Source of the DNA: Caballeronia megalochromosomata
Lineage (GTDB): Bacteria > Pseudomonadota > Gammaproteobacteria > Burkholderiales > Burkholderiaceae
Length of the DNA: 64,000 nucleotides
Reading direction: 5' to 3'
NCBI GenBank assembly: GCA_001580565.1
Contig: LRBF01000248.1
Location: 1-64,000 of the forward strand
Shown here: positions 1 through 8,708 of the stretch, piece by piece
How positions within the stretch are numbered: position 1 is the stretch's first letter
Layout: each line of letters begins with the position of its first letter
Position numbers and translations under genes: made by a program
The notes under the pieces: model-generated
Databases searched by the model: none
What the model saw: only the letters and a program-made list of their open reading frames with translations
What the model was told of the DNA's origin: nothing

Positions 1-23
1 TCGGAGATGTGTATAAGAGACAG
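1..23 (+). other. Sequencing adapter remnant (Nextera/Tn5 mosaic end)
   Basis: These bases equal the inner 23 nucleotides of the standard Nextera read-2 adapter. Bases 5-23 are the 19-bp engineered Tn5 mosaic end (AGATGTGTATAAGAGACAG). It sits exactly at the first base of the window, so it is untrimmed library adapter on a contig end, not a transposon of the organism. Confidence 0.96.
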
Positions 24-364
24 ACCCAATTGACCGGGCGGCCGCGAAGCGGGCCGGAGCTATTTCGTGCTGAACCAGCCACGCGCGTGGTGCGATGTGT
101 CAGACCGTGCGCGATCCAAGCCGCGCGAGACCTACGAGGGCACTCGCTACTGCCGGGCCATTAGGTCAATCGCCTGTGCCGCGGCCGGCATGAAGCACTT
201 TGGATGGAAAAGCTGCTTTCTTTGCCTACTTTCTTTGCAGCAGCAAAGAAAGTAGGTGCCGCCCCGCACAGGGGCAGTGCTAATAAACCGACGCGAAAAT
301 GGGATCCGGCGAAACCAGCCTCGCGTTATCAGCCGCCCCCAAAACAAGAACCTTTACGCAGCCC
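24..364. repeat. Non-coding contig end with dispersed hairpin repeat
   Basis: No convincing gene is present here. The core is a perfect 14-bp inverted repeat with a four-base loop (arms 225-238 and 243-256, CCTACTTTCTTTGC), followed by a short GC hairpin (arms 261-265 and 271-275, GCCCC/GGGGC). From memory, a block like this recurs in intergenic regions of Burkholderia and Paraburkholderia genomes; I could not check this. It lies downstream of purM and may help end purM transcription. A high-copy repeat would also explain why the contig stops here. Short frames through it look like by-products of the repeat. Confidence 0.6.
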
Positions 365-1420
365 TCAAACCACCACCGTCTGCGCCTCCCCTTCCTTGCT
401 TTCACGCACGACGCCGATCTTCCACACCTGCTCACCCGCGCCCGACAGCAGTCCAATAGCCGCATCCGCATCTTCCGCCGCGACGATCACCGCCATCCCG
501 ATACCGCAATTGAACACGCGATGCATCTCCGCATCCGCGACGCCGCCGTGCTTCTGCAGCCAAGCGAACAGCGGCGGCAGCGGCCACGCGCGATGATCCA
601 GCTCGGCCGTCAGCCCTTCGCGCAGCACGCGCGGAATGTTCTCGACGAGACCGCCGCCCGTGATATGCGCCATGCCCTTCACGGTCACGCTTTGCATCGC
701 CGAAAGCAGCGGCTTCACATAAATGCGCGTAGGCGCCATCAGCGCGTCGGCCAGCGAGCGGCCGTCGAAATCCGCGTTCATATCCGGATTCGCGCGCTCG
801 ATGATCTTGCGCACCAGCGAATAACCGTTCGAATGGATACCGCTCGAAGCCAGCCCCAGCACCACATCGCCCGGCTTGATCGTGCTGCCGTCGATGATCT
901 TGCTCTTTTCCACCGCGCCGACCGCGAAGCCCGCGAGATCGTATTCGCCATCCGGATACATGCCCGGCATTTCCGCCGTCTCGCCGCCGATCAGCGCGCA
1001 GCCCGCCAGTTCGCAACCCGTCGCGATGCCCTTCACGACGTCCGCCGCCGTGTCTACGTCGAGCTTGCCGCACGCGAAGTAATCGAGGAAGAAGAGCGGC
1101 TCGGCGCCCTGCACGAGGATGTCGTTCACGCTCATCGCGACGAGATCCTGACCGACCGTGTCATGGCGGTTCAGCGTGAACGCAAGGCGCAGCTTGGTGC
1201 CGACGCCGTCCGTGCCCGACACGAGCACCGGCTCCTTGTACTTCTTCGGCACTTCGAAGAGCGCGCCGAATCCGCCGATGCCGCCCAGCACGCCGTCGCG
1301 CATCGTCTTCTTGGCAAACGGCTTGATCCGGTCGACGAGCGCGTCGCCCGCGTCGATGTCCACGCCCGCGTCGCGATACGACAAACCTTGGGCGTCTGGA
1401 GCGGATTTCGGTTGATTCAT
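365..1420 (-). CDS. purM: Phosphoribosylformylglycinamidine cyclo-ligase (AIR synthetase)
   Basis: PurM closes the imidazole ring in purine synthesis, converting FGAM to AIR with ATP in the cytoplasm. The 351-residue product has the usual length for the family. Conserved stretches are [10 protein letters not shown] at about residues 68-77, NDILVQGA at about 99-106 and [11 protein letters not shown] at about 141-151, typical of the PurM/PurL ATP-binding fold. The frame is open further upstream to 1744, but [20 protein letters not shown] is the family-like start, so ATG 1420 is used; no strong Shine-Dalgarno precedes it. The gene is divergent from hda, and a 19-bp palindrome lies 22 bp upstream of the start codon. 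Confidence 0.97.
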   Translation of the reverse strand: MNQPKSAPDAQGLSYRDAGVDIDAGDALVDRIKPFAKKTMRDGVLGGIGGFGALFEVPKKYKEPVLVSGTDGVGTKLRLAFTLNRHDTVGQDLVAMSVNDILVQGAEPLFFLDYFACGKLDVDTAADVVKGIATGCELAGCALIGGETAEMPGMYPDGEYDLAGFAVGAVEKSKIIDGSTIKPGDVVLGLASSGIHSNGYSLVRKIIERANPDMNADFDGRSLADALMAPTRIYVKPLLSAMQSVTVKGMAHITGGGLVENIPRVLREGLTAELDHRAWPLPPLFAWLQKHGGVADAEMHRVFNCGIGMAVIVAAEDADAAIGLLSGAGEQVWKIGVVRESKEGEAQTVVV

Positions 1421-1441
1421 GGGGAGGGAAGCAAGAAGGTC

Positions 1442-1460
1442 GGTAAAATGCGATTTTACC
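1442..1460. promoter_or_regulatory. Perfect palindrome upstream of purM
   Basis: GGTAAAAT-GCG-ATTTTACC has perfect 8-bp arms around a 3-bp centre, 22 bp upstream of the purM start codon. Each arm contains TAAAAT, a plausible -10 box in this group. The site could be the purM promoter core, an operator, or both. The binding protein is unknown. Confidence 0.5.
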
Positions 1461-1670
1461 CGATGATGACCCGACGACGGTCGGCAGGCCGGATTTTCCC
1501 GCGTTCGCCAGACATCGCGAAGGCGCCCTTTTCGAGATTGAAAGTGGTCTCGAAGGCGCCCGAGCCACTGGCGCACAGGGCGCTCCCCTGCGGCTTTGCG
1601 CGTATACCCGCAGCTCATCCGGCTGTTTTCAAGATATGCCCGACTCAAGGCCCGACGACACCGATCTCCC

Positions 1671-2465
1671 GTGCAACGCCAACTGACGCTCGATCTGGGC
1701 ACGCCGCCGCCCGCTACTTTCGACAATTTTTTCGCCGCCGGCAATCACGAACTGATCGCGCGGCTGCGCGAGCTCGAAGGCGCGCTCGCGGCCGGGCCGG
1801 TCGCCGACCGCACGTTCTACGTGTGGGGCGAGCCGGGCAGCGGCCGCAGCCATTTACTGCAGGCGCTCACGCACGAAGCGAACGGCCACGCGCGCTACCT
1901 GAGTCCGCAAAGCGCGCTCAACGCGTTCGGTTTCGATCCGCGCGTGACGCTCTATGCCGTCGACGATTGCGACCGCCTCTCGGCCGCGCAGCAGATCGCC
2001 CTCTTCAATCTCTTCAACGAAGTGCGCGCGCATCCGACGAGCGCGCTCGTCGCGACCGGCAACGATGCGCCGCTCGCGCTCACGGTGCGCGAAGACCTGC
2101 GCACGCGGCTCGGCTGGGGCCTCGTCTTCCACCTGCAGCCGCTCTCCGACGAAGCAAAAGCCTCGGTGCTGAAACACGCGGCGCGCGAACGCGGCATCGT
2201 GCTCGCGGAAGACGTGCCCGGCTATCTGCTCACGCACTTCCGCCGCGACATGCCGAGCCTGATGGCCCTGCTCGACGAACTCGACCGCTTCTCGCTGGAG
2301 CAAAAGCGCGCGGTGACGCGCGCGCTCCTGCGCACGATGCTCCAGCAATCCGGCCGCGCCGCGCCGCTCGTTCCCATTGCCACGACGGAGCCGGCGGCCG
2401 GCGTTCCGCCCGGCTCCGATTCCAGCCCGGCCGCGCCGGACAACGATCCGACCCGCTTCAAGTAA
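1671..2465 (+). CDS. hda: DnaA regulatory inactivator Hda
   Basis: Hda binds the DNA-loaded beta clamp and stimulates ATP hydrolysis by DnaA, preventing re-initiation of replication. With a GTG start at 1671 the protein is 264 residues and begins [10 protein letters not shown]. That contains a clamp-binding hexapeptide (QLTLDL), which in Hda lies at the extreme N-terminus, so this start is preferred over an in-frame ATG at 1596. The AAA+ Walker A is GEPGSGRS (residues 53-60), with Arg in place of Lys, common in Hda. Walker B is near YAVDDCDRL. The C-terminal Pro/Ala tail of about 30 residues is longer than in E. coli. A HAD phosphatase gene follows 11 bp downstream. Confidence 0.92.
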   Translation: MQRQLTLDLGTPPPATFDNFFAAGNHELIARLRELEGALAAGPVADRTFYVWGEPGSGRSHLLQALTHEANGHARYLSPQSALNAFGFDPRVTLYAVDDCDRLSAAQQIALFNLFNEVRAHPTSALVATGNDAPLALTVREDLRTRLGWGLVFHLQPLSDEAKASVLKHAARERGIVLAEDVPGYLLTHFRRDMPSLMALLDELDRFSLEQKRAVTRALLRTMLQQSGRAAPLVPIATTEPAAGVPPGSDSSPAAPDNDPTRFK

Positions 2466-2476
2466 AATGCGCACCC

Positions 2477-3163
2477 ATGAACCTCGCCCTCTTTGATCTC
2501 GACCACACGCTCATTCCCACCGACAGCGACCACGAATGGGGCCGCTTCATGGTGAAGCTCGGCATCGTCGAGGCGGAATCCTTCGCGCGTCAGAACGACG
2601 CCTTCTACGCCGATTACAAGGCGGGCGTGCTCGACATCAACGCCTATCTGCACGCGATGCTTGCGCCGCTCGCGAAATACTCGCGCGCGCAACTCACCGA
2701 CTGGCACGCGCAGTTCATGCGCGAGGTGATCAATCCGCGCATCGTGCCGGCCGCCGTCATGCTGGTGCGCGAGCATCAGGACAACGGCGATCTCTGCTGC
2801 CTCGTCACCGCGACCAACGCGTTCATCACCGCGCCGATCGCGGAAGCTTTCGGCATCGAAACCCTGATCGCCTGCGAAGTGGAAACGGTGGACAACCATC
2901 CGCACGGCGCGCTCACCGGCCGGCCGACCGGCACGCCGAGCTACCGCGAAGGCAAGATCGTGCGGGTCGAGCAATGGCTCGAGGCAAGCGGCAAGAAGCT
3001 GTCCGACTTCAGGCACAGCTATTTCTACAGCGACTCGCACAACGACATTCCGCTGCTCGAGCGCGTCACCGACCCGGTCGCGACCAATCCCGACGACACC
3101 CTGCGCGCGCACGCGCAAGCCAAAGGCTGGCGCATCCTGAACCTGTTCGACACACGTGATTAA
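2477..3163 (+). CDS. HAD-superfamily (subclass IB) phosphatase
   Basis: This 228-residue cytoplasmic hydrolase belongs to the phosphoserine phosphatase-like HAD-IB group. Motif I is FDLDHTLIPTDSD (nucleophile Asp7, acid/base Asp9). Motif II Thr lies in CCLVTATNAF. Motifs III/IV are the Lys in YREGKI and the acidic pair in YFYSDSHNDIPLL near residue 190. The substrate cannot be read from sequence; phosphoserine, histidinol phosphate and similar monoesters are candidates. ATG 2477 lies just after hda, and the 3' end overlaps pcnB by 8 bp, so hda, this gene and pcnB are probably co-transcribed. Confidence 0.88.
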   Translation: MNLALFDLDHTLIPTDSDHEWGRFMVKLGIVEAESFARQNDAFYADYKAGVLDINAYLHAMLAPLAKYSRAQLTDWHAQFMREVINPRIVPAAVMLVREHQDNGDLCCLVTATNAFITAPIAEAFGIETLIACEVETVDNHPHGALTGRPTGTPSYREGKIVRVEQWLEASGKKLSDFRHSYFYSDSHNDIPLLERVTDPVATNPDDTLRAHAQAKGWRILNLFDTRD

Positions 3164-4724
3164 AAAACTCATCCGCAAGCTGTTCGGGCAAGACAGCGCC
3201 GACTCCAACGAAGGCGCAGCGAACGACACGCCGGGCGCTTCGCCCGACGCCAAACCCGCCCGCAAGAGCACGCGCAAGAAAGCCGCGGCGCCCGTGAAGC
3301 GCGACCCGAACGTGCCGGTCATCCTGTCGTCGGAGATTCACGGCATCGATCCGTCGCTGATCTCGAAGAACGCGGTCCGCGTGACCGACGGCCTGCAGCA
3401 CGCGGGGCATCGCGCGTTCATCGTCGGCGGCGCGGTGCGCGATCTGCTGCTCGGCGTCGCGCCGAAAGACTTCGACGTCGCCACCGACGCCACGCCCGAT
3501 CAGGTGCAGAAGCTCTTTCGCCGCGCGCGCATCATCGGGCGGCGCTTTCAGATCGTGCATGTGCAGTTCGGGCAGGACATCATCGAGACCTCGACGTTCC
3601 GCGCGCTGATGGACGCCCCGCCGGAACCGGCATCCGAGCCGCCGCGACGCCTGAAGCGCGGCGAGCTCGACGGCCGCACGCATGCCGTCGATGCGAGCGG
3701 CCGCGTGTTGCGCGACAACGTCTGGGGCGAGCAACACGAAGACGCCACGCGCCGCGACTTCACCATCAACGCGATGTACTACGATCCGGCCACGCAAACC
3801 GTGCTGGATTATCACGACGGCATGGCCGATATCCGCGCGCGCCTGTTGCGCATGATCGGCGATCCGGCCACGCGCTATCGCGAAGACCCGGTGCGCATGC
3901 TGCGCGTCGTGCGCTTCGCGGCGAAGCTCGGCTTCGAGATCGACGAAGCCACGCGCGCGCCCATCAAGGATCTCGCCGACCTGATGAACAACGTGCCGGC
4001 CGCGCGTCTCTTCGACGAGATGCTGAAGCTGCTGCTCTCGGGCCATGCGCTCGCGTGTCTCACGCGGCTGCGTCAGGAAGGCCTGCATCATGGCGTGCTG
4101 CCGCTGCTCGACGTCGTGCTCGAACAGCCGCACGGCGAGAAGTTCGTCACGCTCGCGCTCACCAGCACCGACGAACGCGTGCGCGCCGGCAAGCCGGTTT
4201 CGCCTGGCTTTCTCTTCGCCACGCTGCTGTGGCACGACGTGCAGACGCGCTGGCAGCAGTACACCGCGAACGGCGACTATCCGGTGCCCGCGCTGCATCG
4301 CGCGATGGACGATGTCCTCGACATGCAGACCGAGAAACTCGCGATCCACAAGCGCTTCTCATCGGACATGCGCGAGATATGGAGTCTTCAGCATCGGCTG
4401 GAAAAGCGCGGCCGCAGCGCGCTGAAGCTGCTGGAACACCAAAGATTCAGAGCGGGGTATGATTTCCTGCTACTGCGTTGCGAATCGGGCGAACTCGATG
4501 CAGCCATCGGCCAGTGGTGGAGCGACTTCATCGACGGCGATCATGCCGCGCGCGAAGCGCTGTTGTCCGATGGCGGCAAGGACCGCAACGCGCCCAAGAA
4601 GCGTCGCCGTCGCAGCAATGCAAAGCGCCGTTCGGGCGAGCCGGTCGAACAGGGCGCGCCAGGCAGCGAGGGCGACGTCGTATCCAGTGCGCCGGACAAG
4701 CGCGAAGGCGCCGACAACGAGTAA
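3156..4724 (+). CDS. pcnB: Poly(A) polymerase I
   Basis: PcnB adds poly(A) tails to RNA 3' ends and promotes their decay. The 522-residue protein has the class II nucleotidyltransferase core: GGAVRDLLLG near residue 91 and the metal-binding DFDVATDA just after. An RNA-binding domain and an Arg/Lys-rich tail (for example KKRRRRSNAKRR) follow. An N-terminal basic stretch precedes the core, fitting poly(A) polymerase better than the shorter CCA-adding enzyme. The start is GTG, and the gene overlaps the upstream phosphatase by 8 bp, suggesting translational coupling. E. coli pcnB is known for an AUU start; GTG is used here. Confidence 0.94.
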   Translation: MIKKLIRKLFGQDSADSNEGAANDTPGASPDAKPARKSTRKKAAAPVKRDPNVPVILSSEIHGIDPSLISKNAVRVTDGLQHAGHRAFIVGGAVRDLLLGVAPKDFDVATDATPDQVQKLFRRARIIGRRFQIVHVQFGQDIIETSTFRALMDAPPEPASEPPRRLKRGELDGRTHAVDASGRVLRDNVWGEQHEDATRRDFTINAMYYDPATQTVLDYHDGMADIRARLLRMIGDPATRYREDPVRMLRVVRFAAKLGFEIDEATRAPIKDLADLMNNVPAARLFDEMLKLLLSGHALACLTRLRQEGLHHGVLPLLDVVLEQPHGEKFVTLALTSTDERVRAGKPVSPGFLFATLLWHDVQTRWQQYTANGDYPVPALHRAMDDVLDMQTEKLAIHKRFSSDMREIWSLQHRLEKRGRSALKLLEHQRFRAGYDFLLLRCESGELDAAIGQWWSDFIDGDHAAREALLSDGGKDRNAPKKRRRRSNAKRRSGEPVEQGAPGSEGDVVSSAPDKREGADNE

Positions 4725-4802
4725 CGCCGGTTTTGGTTACAGTAGCGAAGAGCGATATGACTTTCCCGCTGTTCGCTGTGACCCACGCGTAGGACTTCTG
4801 CC

Positions 4803-5360
4803 ATGACGATTGCTTATCTGGGCCTGGGGGCGAATCTCGGCGATGCGCGCCAGACCCTGAAAGACGCCGTCGTGTGTCTCGCCCAGCAGCACACGATCAC
4901 CGTGCTCGCGAAATCGAGCCTCTATCGCACCGCGCCGGTCGATGCATCGGGCGACGACTACTTCAATTGCGTCGTCAAGCTCGAAACGAGCCTGCCGGCG
5001 CGATCGGTCCTGCGCCTGTGTCATCACATCGAAGAGCAGTTCGGGCGCGAGCGGCCGTATCGCAATGCGCCGCGCACGCTCGATCTCGACATCCTGCTGT
5101 ACGGCGCATCGAGCATCGACGAAGCGGATCTCGTCGTGCCGCATCCGCGCATGACCGAGCGCGCTTTCGTGCTCGTGCCGCTCGTCGAGCTCGAACCGGA
5201 TCTCATTCTTCCCCAACGCGGCCGCGCCGATGCGTTCATCGCGGGCGTCGCCGACCAGCGCATCGAAAAAGTCGCCACCTGCCAGTGCATGGTCAATGCA
5301 CCGCCGCGCGACACCGACGCAACCACCGCCCCTTCCGACAACAAGACAGACTGCCGATGA
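4803..5360 (+). CDS. folK: Hydroxymethyl-dihydropterin pyrophosphokinase
   Basis: FolK transfers pyrophosphate from ATP to 6-hydroxymethyl-7,8-dihydropterin in folate synthesis. The 185-residue product has the N-terminal YLGLGANLGDARQTL segment and the HPPK signature NAPRTLDLDILLYG, whose two Asp residues bind Mg-ATP. The length is somewhat above the 159 of E. coli because of a C-terminal extension. The stop codon overlaps the ATG of the next gene (ATGA), so the two are translationally coupled. The fused pabB-pabC at 43-45 kb is a second folate gene in this window. Confidence 0.96.
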   Translation: MTIAYLGLGANLGDARQTLKDAVVCLAQQHTITVLAKSSLYRTAPVDASGDDYFNCVVKLETSLPARSVLRLCHHIEEQFGRERPYRNAPRTLDLDILLYGASSIDEADLVVPHPRMTERAFVLVPLVELEPDLILPQRGRADAFIAGVADQRIEKVATCQCMVNAPPRDTDATTAPSDNKTDCR

Positions 5361-6037
5361 GCGCTCCGCCACTCACCGTGACCGCGCCGCAACTGCGGCC
5401 GCCACATCGTTACATCGCGATCGAAGGGCCGATCGGCGTCGGCAAGACGACGCTCGCCACGCTGCTCGCCGAACGCTGGTCGATGCGCACGCTCTTCGAG
5501 CGTCCCCAGGAGAATCCGTTTCTCGAGCGCTTTTATCGCGATACCACGCGTCACGCACTCGCCACGCAGTTGAGCTTCGCGTTGCAGCGCGTATCGCAGA
5601 CGCAGGAAGCCGCCGATATCGTGACGAGCGGCGCCGCGCTGATGACCGACTTTCTCACGCAGAAGAGCGATCTCTTCGCCCGTCTCACGCTGCCCGACGA
5701 CGAGTTTCAGTTGTACAACGACATCGCCTCGCGCATCCGTTCGAGCGGTCCCGCGCCCGATCTCGTCATCTATTTGCAGGCAAGCCCCGAAGTGCTCTTC
5801 TCACGCATCCAGAAACGCGCGCTGCCGATGGAGCTGCAAATCTCCGATTCGTATCTGCGCGCGCTCTGCGATGCTTATAACGACTTCTTCTATCACTATG
5901 ACGCGACGCCGTTGCTCACGGTGAACGCGGAACACCTGAACCCGCTCGCATCGGACGACGATCTCGCGCTCCTCGTCGAGCGCATCGAGTCGATGCGCGG
6001 ACGCAAGGAATTCTTTGTCAAGGGCGTGTCGGTCTGA
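5357..6037 (+). CDS. Deoxynucleoside kinase family protein
   Basis: This 226-residue protein has a P-loop GPIGVGKT at residues 24-31 and the deoxyadenosine/deoxyguanosine kinase layout: ERPQENPFLERFYRD after the P-loop, then the LID-region Arg residues in FSRIQKRALPMELQ. It probably phosphorylates deoxynucleosides for salvage. It overlaps folK by four bases; a folK-kinase-panB order is common in beta-proteobacteria. The exact nucleoside cannot be assigned from sequence. Confidence 0.87.
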   Translation: MSAPPLTVTAPQLRPPHRYIAIEGPIGVGKTTLATLLAERWSMRTLFERPQENPFLERFYRDTTRHALATQLSFALQRVSQTQEAADIVTSGAALMTDFLTQKSDLFARLTLPDDEFQLYNDIASRIRSSGPAPDLVIYLQASPEVLFSRIQKRALPMELQISDSYLRALCDAYNDFFYHYDATPLLTVNAEHLNPLASDDDLALLVERIESMRGRKEFFVKGVSV

Positions 6038-6084
6038 GCGCGTCGCGCAGCCGCCCTCTTTAGCGACTCTTTAGTGAAACGATC

Positions 6085-6900
6085 ATGACGTATCTGCAGG
6101 AAACGAATCGCTCGACGATCACCGTCCCCAAGCTTCAATCCATGCGCGAGGCCGGCGAGCGCATCGCGATGCTCACGTGTTACGACGCGAGCTTCGGCGC
6201 GCTGCTCGAACGCGCGGGCGTCGATGTCATGCTGATCGGCGATTCGCTCGGCAACGTGCTGCAAGGGCATGGCACCACGCTGCCCGTCACGCTCGCCGAC
6301 ATCGCCTATCACACGGCGTCGGTTGCGCGTGGCAATCGCAGCGCGCTCATCGTCGCGGACATGCCGTTCGGCACGATCGGCTCGAAGGAAGATGCCTACG
6401 CGAACGCCGTGCAACTCATGCGCGCGGGCGCGCAGATGGTGAAGATCGAAGGCGGCGAATGGCTCGCGGACACCGTTCGCTTTCTCGTCGAGCGGTCGAT
6501 TCCGGTGTGCGGGCACGTCGGGCTCACGCCGCAATCCGTGCATGCGTTCGGCGGTTTCAAGGTGCAAGGCAAGTCAGAAGCGGCGGCCGTACAGATGAAG
6601 CGCGACGCCGTCGCGCTGCAGGACGCGGGCGCGCAACTGCTCGTGATCGAAGCGGTGCCCACGCTGCTCGCGCGCGAAGTCACGCAGGCGCTCGCGATTC
6701 CGACCATCGGCATCGGCGCGGGCATCGACTGCTCGGGGCAGGTACTCGTGCTGCACGACATGCTCGGCATCTTCCACGGCAAGCGGCCGCGCTTCGTCAA
6801 GGATTTCATGCAGGGCCAGCCGAGCATTTTCGCGGCCGTCGAAGCGTATGTGCGCGCCGTAAAGGACGGCAGCTTCCCCGGTCCGGAACACACGTTCTGA
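6085..6900 (+). CDS. panB: 3-methyl-2-oxobutanoate hydroxymethyltransferase
   Basis: PanB makes ketopantoate from 2-oxoisovalerate and methylene-tetrahydrofolate, the first committed step to pantothenate and CoA. The 271-residue protein carries [12 protein letters not shown], the metal-binding region [16 protein letters not shown], a central KIEGGEW segment and GGFKVQGKS. Its length and motif order match the family. panC is not in the window. The gene ends the purine/folate/pantothenate cluster. Confidence 0.97.
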   Translation: MTYLQETNRSTITVPKLQSMREAGERIAMLTCYDASFGALLERAGVDVMLIGDSLGNVLQGHGTTLPVTLADIAYHTASVARGNRSALIVADMPFGTIGSKEDAYANAVQLMRAGAQMVKIEGGEWLADTVRFLVERSIPVCGHVGLTPQSVHAFGGFKVQGKSEAAAVQMKRDAVALQDAGAQLLVIEAVPTLLAREVTQALAIPTIGIGAGIDCSGQVLVLHDMLGIFHGKRPRFVKDFMQGQPSIFAAVEAYVRAVKDGSFPGPEHTF

Positions 6901-6992
6901 GCGTGTCCCCACGATCTGCGTTTTCTCGTACATACTGACCAGCTTCCCGCACGTACCCTTGCCAAAAGTCACTAAAAAGAGCGAGAACGATC

Positions 6993-7292
6993 ATGTGGCA
7001 CGCCCTTCCCGATGAATACGTCCGAGCCCAACTGGCCGTGGGCTCGCTCGTCGCGCTGGGCGTGGCGCGCGTGGTGGCGGCGGGAATCGGCGCGCAGCAC
7101 GGCTGGCGCATTGCGGCGGTGACGCGCTGGTTCATCGGCGCGGCGGTCGTGTTCTGCCTGCCGCAACTGCTCGAAGTGATCTTCGTCGCCGACTCGCATA
7201 CGGCCTTCGTCGAGCTGCAAGGCAAGATCATCGGCTGCGCGGTGGCGCTCTTTTGCGCGCCGATCGTCTCTCACAAACTCGGCTACGAGTAA
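6993..7292 (+). CDS. Small membrane protein of unknown function
   Basis: This 99-residue protein has three predicted membrane segments (about residues 14-34, 46-65 and 77-94) joined by short loops. It matches no domain I recognise. A purine-rich stretch (AGAGCGAGAA) ends five bases before the ATG. It lies alone between panB and the convergent CopD-like gene, whose stop codon is only 14 bp away. Confidence 0.7.
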   Translation: MWHALPDEYVRAQLAVGSLVALGVARVVAAGIGAQHGWRIAAVTRWFIGAAVVFCLPQLLEVIFVADSHTAFVELQGKIIGCAVALFCAPIVSHKLGYE

Positions 7293-7306
7293 GGCCAGGC
7301 GTCGTT

Positions 7307-8239
7307 TTATCCGCCGAGCGCCGATCCCGGCACGCTGTGCGACAGCACGGCCGCTGCCACGAACACGCCCGCCATCGTCAGCGCCTCGATGCGCATCACG
7401 TTGATGACCGTGTGCGCGTCCATCGTCGATGCCGAGCGTTGCAGGCGCGGCAACGCCGACCATCGGTTCAGCGCGCCGAACGCGAGCGCCAGCGCGACCA
7501 GCGCGATTTTCACGAGCAACACATGACCCCAGACGCTCGCGGTGAGCGCCGCGAGCGACCCGCCGACGCCGCGCCACGCATTGAACGCGCCCGTCAGAAT
7601 CACGAGCACGAGCGCCGTCGACGCGGCCTGCGACATGCGCGCGACCGTGCGAATCAAGAATGCCCGCGCCACCGACGAGTCGAGCGCCGGCAACACGAAC
7701 GCACCCGCGACGACGATGCCGCCCCACACCGCGGTTGCCAGCAGATGCAGCGTTTGCACGCCTTCCGCGAAGGAGAACGCGCCTGCATCGGCCGCGTGGC
7801 CGATCGCCGACTTGCCCGCCGCGACGATCAGCGCGCCAGCTACCGCCAATCCGATCCGCGAGTTCGATAGCGCAGCGCCGCTCGTCGCGAACAATAAAAG
7901 CACGCTGCCCGCGAGCGCGACCGACCAGCCGACGCCCGCATGCGTGCCCGTCGCGACGAGCCACAACGACGCGCCCGCCGCAAGGACCGGCGCGCCGCTC
8001 ATCGCCGCCGACTGCAGCCACAGTGAAACGAAGTTGCACAGCGCCAGAGCGAGCGCGGCGAAGAGACCGCCGCGCGCCGCGCGCCGCCAGCCGTCGCGCG
8101 CGGGCGACACGGGTGCGAACGCCTGTTCGCGCGACAGCCAGCCGTTCAGGAGCAACGCACCGAGCGCGCAGGCGAAGGCCAGATCGGCGAGCGCCGCGAA
8201 GGCCGTCTGCGCAAGGCTGAGAGGATCGTCGTTCATCAT
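7307..8239 (-). CDS. CopD-family integral membrane protein
   Basis: This 310-residue, very hydrophobic protein has about eight membrane segments and the CopD-type core, with the pattern FAEGVQTLHLLATAVWGG in the middle and the ALNRW end of the domain. CopD proteins are linked to copper uptake or transfer across the inner membrane; many family members have no tested role. It is divergent from the cytochrome c pair, with a 469-bp region between them that contains a large dyad. A link between copper handling and periplasmic cytochromes is an inference from position only. Confidence 0.78.
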   Translation of the reverse strand: MMNDDPLSLAQTAFAALADLAFACALGALLLNGWLSREQAFAPVSPARDGWRRAARGGLFAALALALCNFVSLWLQSAAMSGAPVLAAGASLWLVATGTHAGVGWSVALAGSVLLLFATSGAALSNSRIGLAVAGALIVAAGKSAIGHAADAGAFSFAEGVQTLHLLATAVWGGIVVAGAFVLPALDSSVARAFLIRTVARMSQAASTALVLVILTGAFNAWRGVGGSLAALTASVWGHVLLVKIALVALALAFGALNRWSALPRLQRSASTMDAHTVINVMRIEALTMAGVFVAAAVLSHSVPGSALGG

Positions 8240-8414
8240 GCGGAACCGGTCGCAGCGCGAACGCGCGTTGCCGGGGGAAGCTCATCGAAGGAAATCTGCG
8301 GAGTCTAAACGATGGTTCACGGTGCAGCACAGCATCGAAGGTCATCGAAACGCCTTGAATTTTTGCCGGGCGCTTCCGAAACTGCATGAAGCACATCGAT
8401 CAGGCGTCTCGCGT

Positions 8415-8451
8415 CGAGTCGAATCTTTGTCTAAAGACAATGGACGACTCG
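8415..8451. promoter_or_regulatory. 37-bp interrupted dyad, candidate operator
   Basis: The outer arms CGAGTCG (8415-8421) and CGACTCG (8445-8451) are perfect complements. Inside them lie the perfect inner arms TTGTCT (8427-8432) and AGACAA (8435-8440). No T-run follows on either strand, so an operator is more likely than a terminator. It sits between the divergent CopD-like and cytochrome genes. Confidence 0.55.
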
Positions 8452-8603
8452 TGCCTACGAAGTTCGTCGCGGGCGGTCAAGAGCCGCGCGGCATATTGTC
8501 GCGAATGCGCTGCAGCGGGACTTAGAGCGAGATTGTGTCAAATAGTCATCATCATGCATCGATGATAGAATGCCGCGTCGCATCAGAGGCTCGTCGAGCC
8601 GCT

Positions 8604-8653
8604 GTGGCCGTGGTCCGCCACCCACCGCCCCCTGCGTGGCCGTGGTTCGCCAC
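8604..8653. repeat. Direct repeat, 32-bp period
   Basis: GTGGCCGTGGTCCGCCAC (8604-8621) recurs with one change at 8636-8653. Each copy also has GTGGC/GCCAC arms and could form a small hairpin. The repeat lies 56-105 bp upstream of the proposed cytochrome start, in its probable leader. Confidence 0.65.
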
Positions 8654-8708
8654 CTTCGCACCGAGCCGCACGAAGCTCGGCAGGTCCCCGAATTTCATGG
8701 AGTGTCGC

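Larger units (their letters stand above)
8240..8708. other. Divergent intergenic region, no gene
   Basis: This 469-bp region between the CopD-like gene and the cytochrome pair holds no supported gene. It contains a 37-bp interrupted dyad (8415-8451), a short dyad ATCATC-N5-GATGAT (8550-8566), and a near-perfect direct repeat (8604-8653). I could not place a well-spaced sigma-70 promoter with confidence. An in-frame reading upstream of the cytochrome start (from 8535) runs through the repeats and does not look like protein. Confidence 0.6.

Noticed and set aside
5-23. Tn5 mosaic end as a genomic transposon
   Set aside because: It is at the very start of the sequence, is the engineered adapter version, and no transposase or second end is present.
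299-2476. Long open frame on the plus strand running through purM and hda into the HAD gene
   Set aside because: It is antisense to purM and out of frame with hda; only its last part from 2477 is a real gene. High GC keeps such frames open.
8533-8571. Promoter TTGTGT / TAGAAT before the cytochrome genes
   Set aside because: The spacer would be 27 bp, too long for sigma-70.
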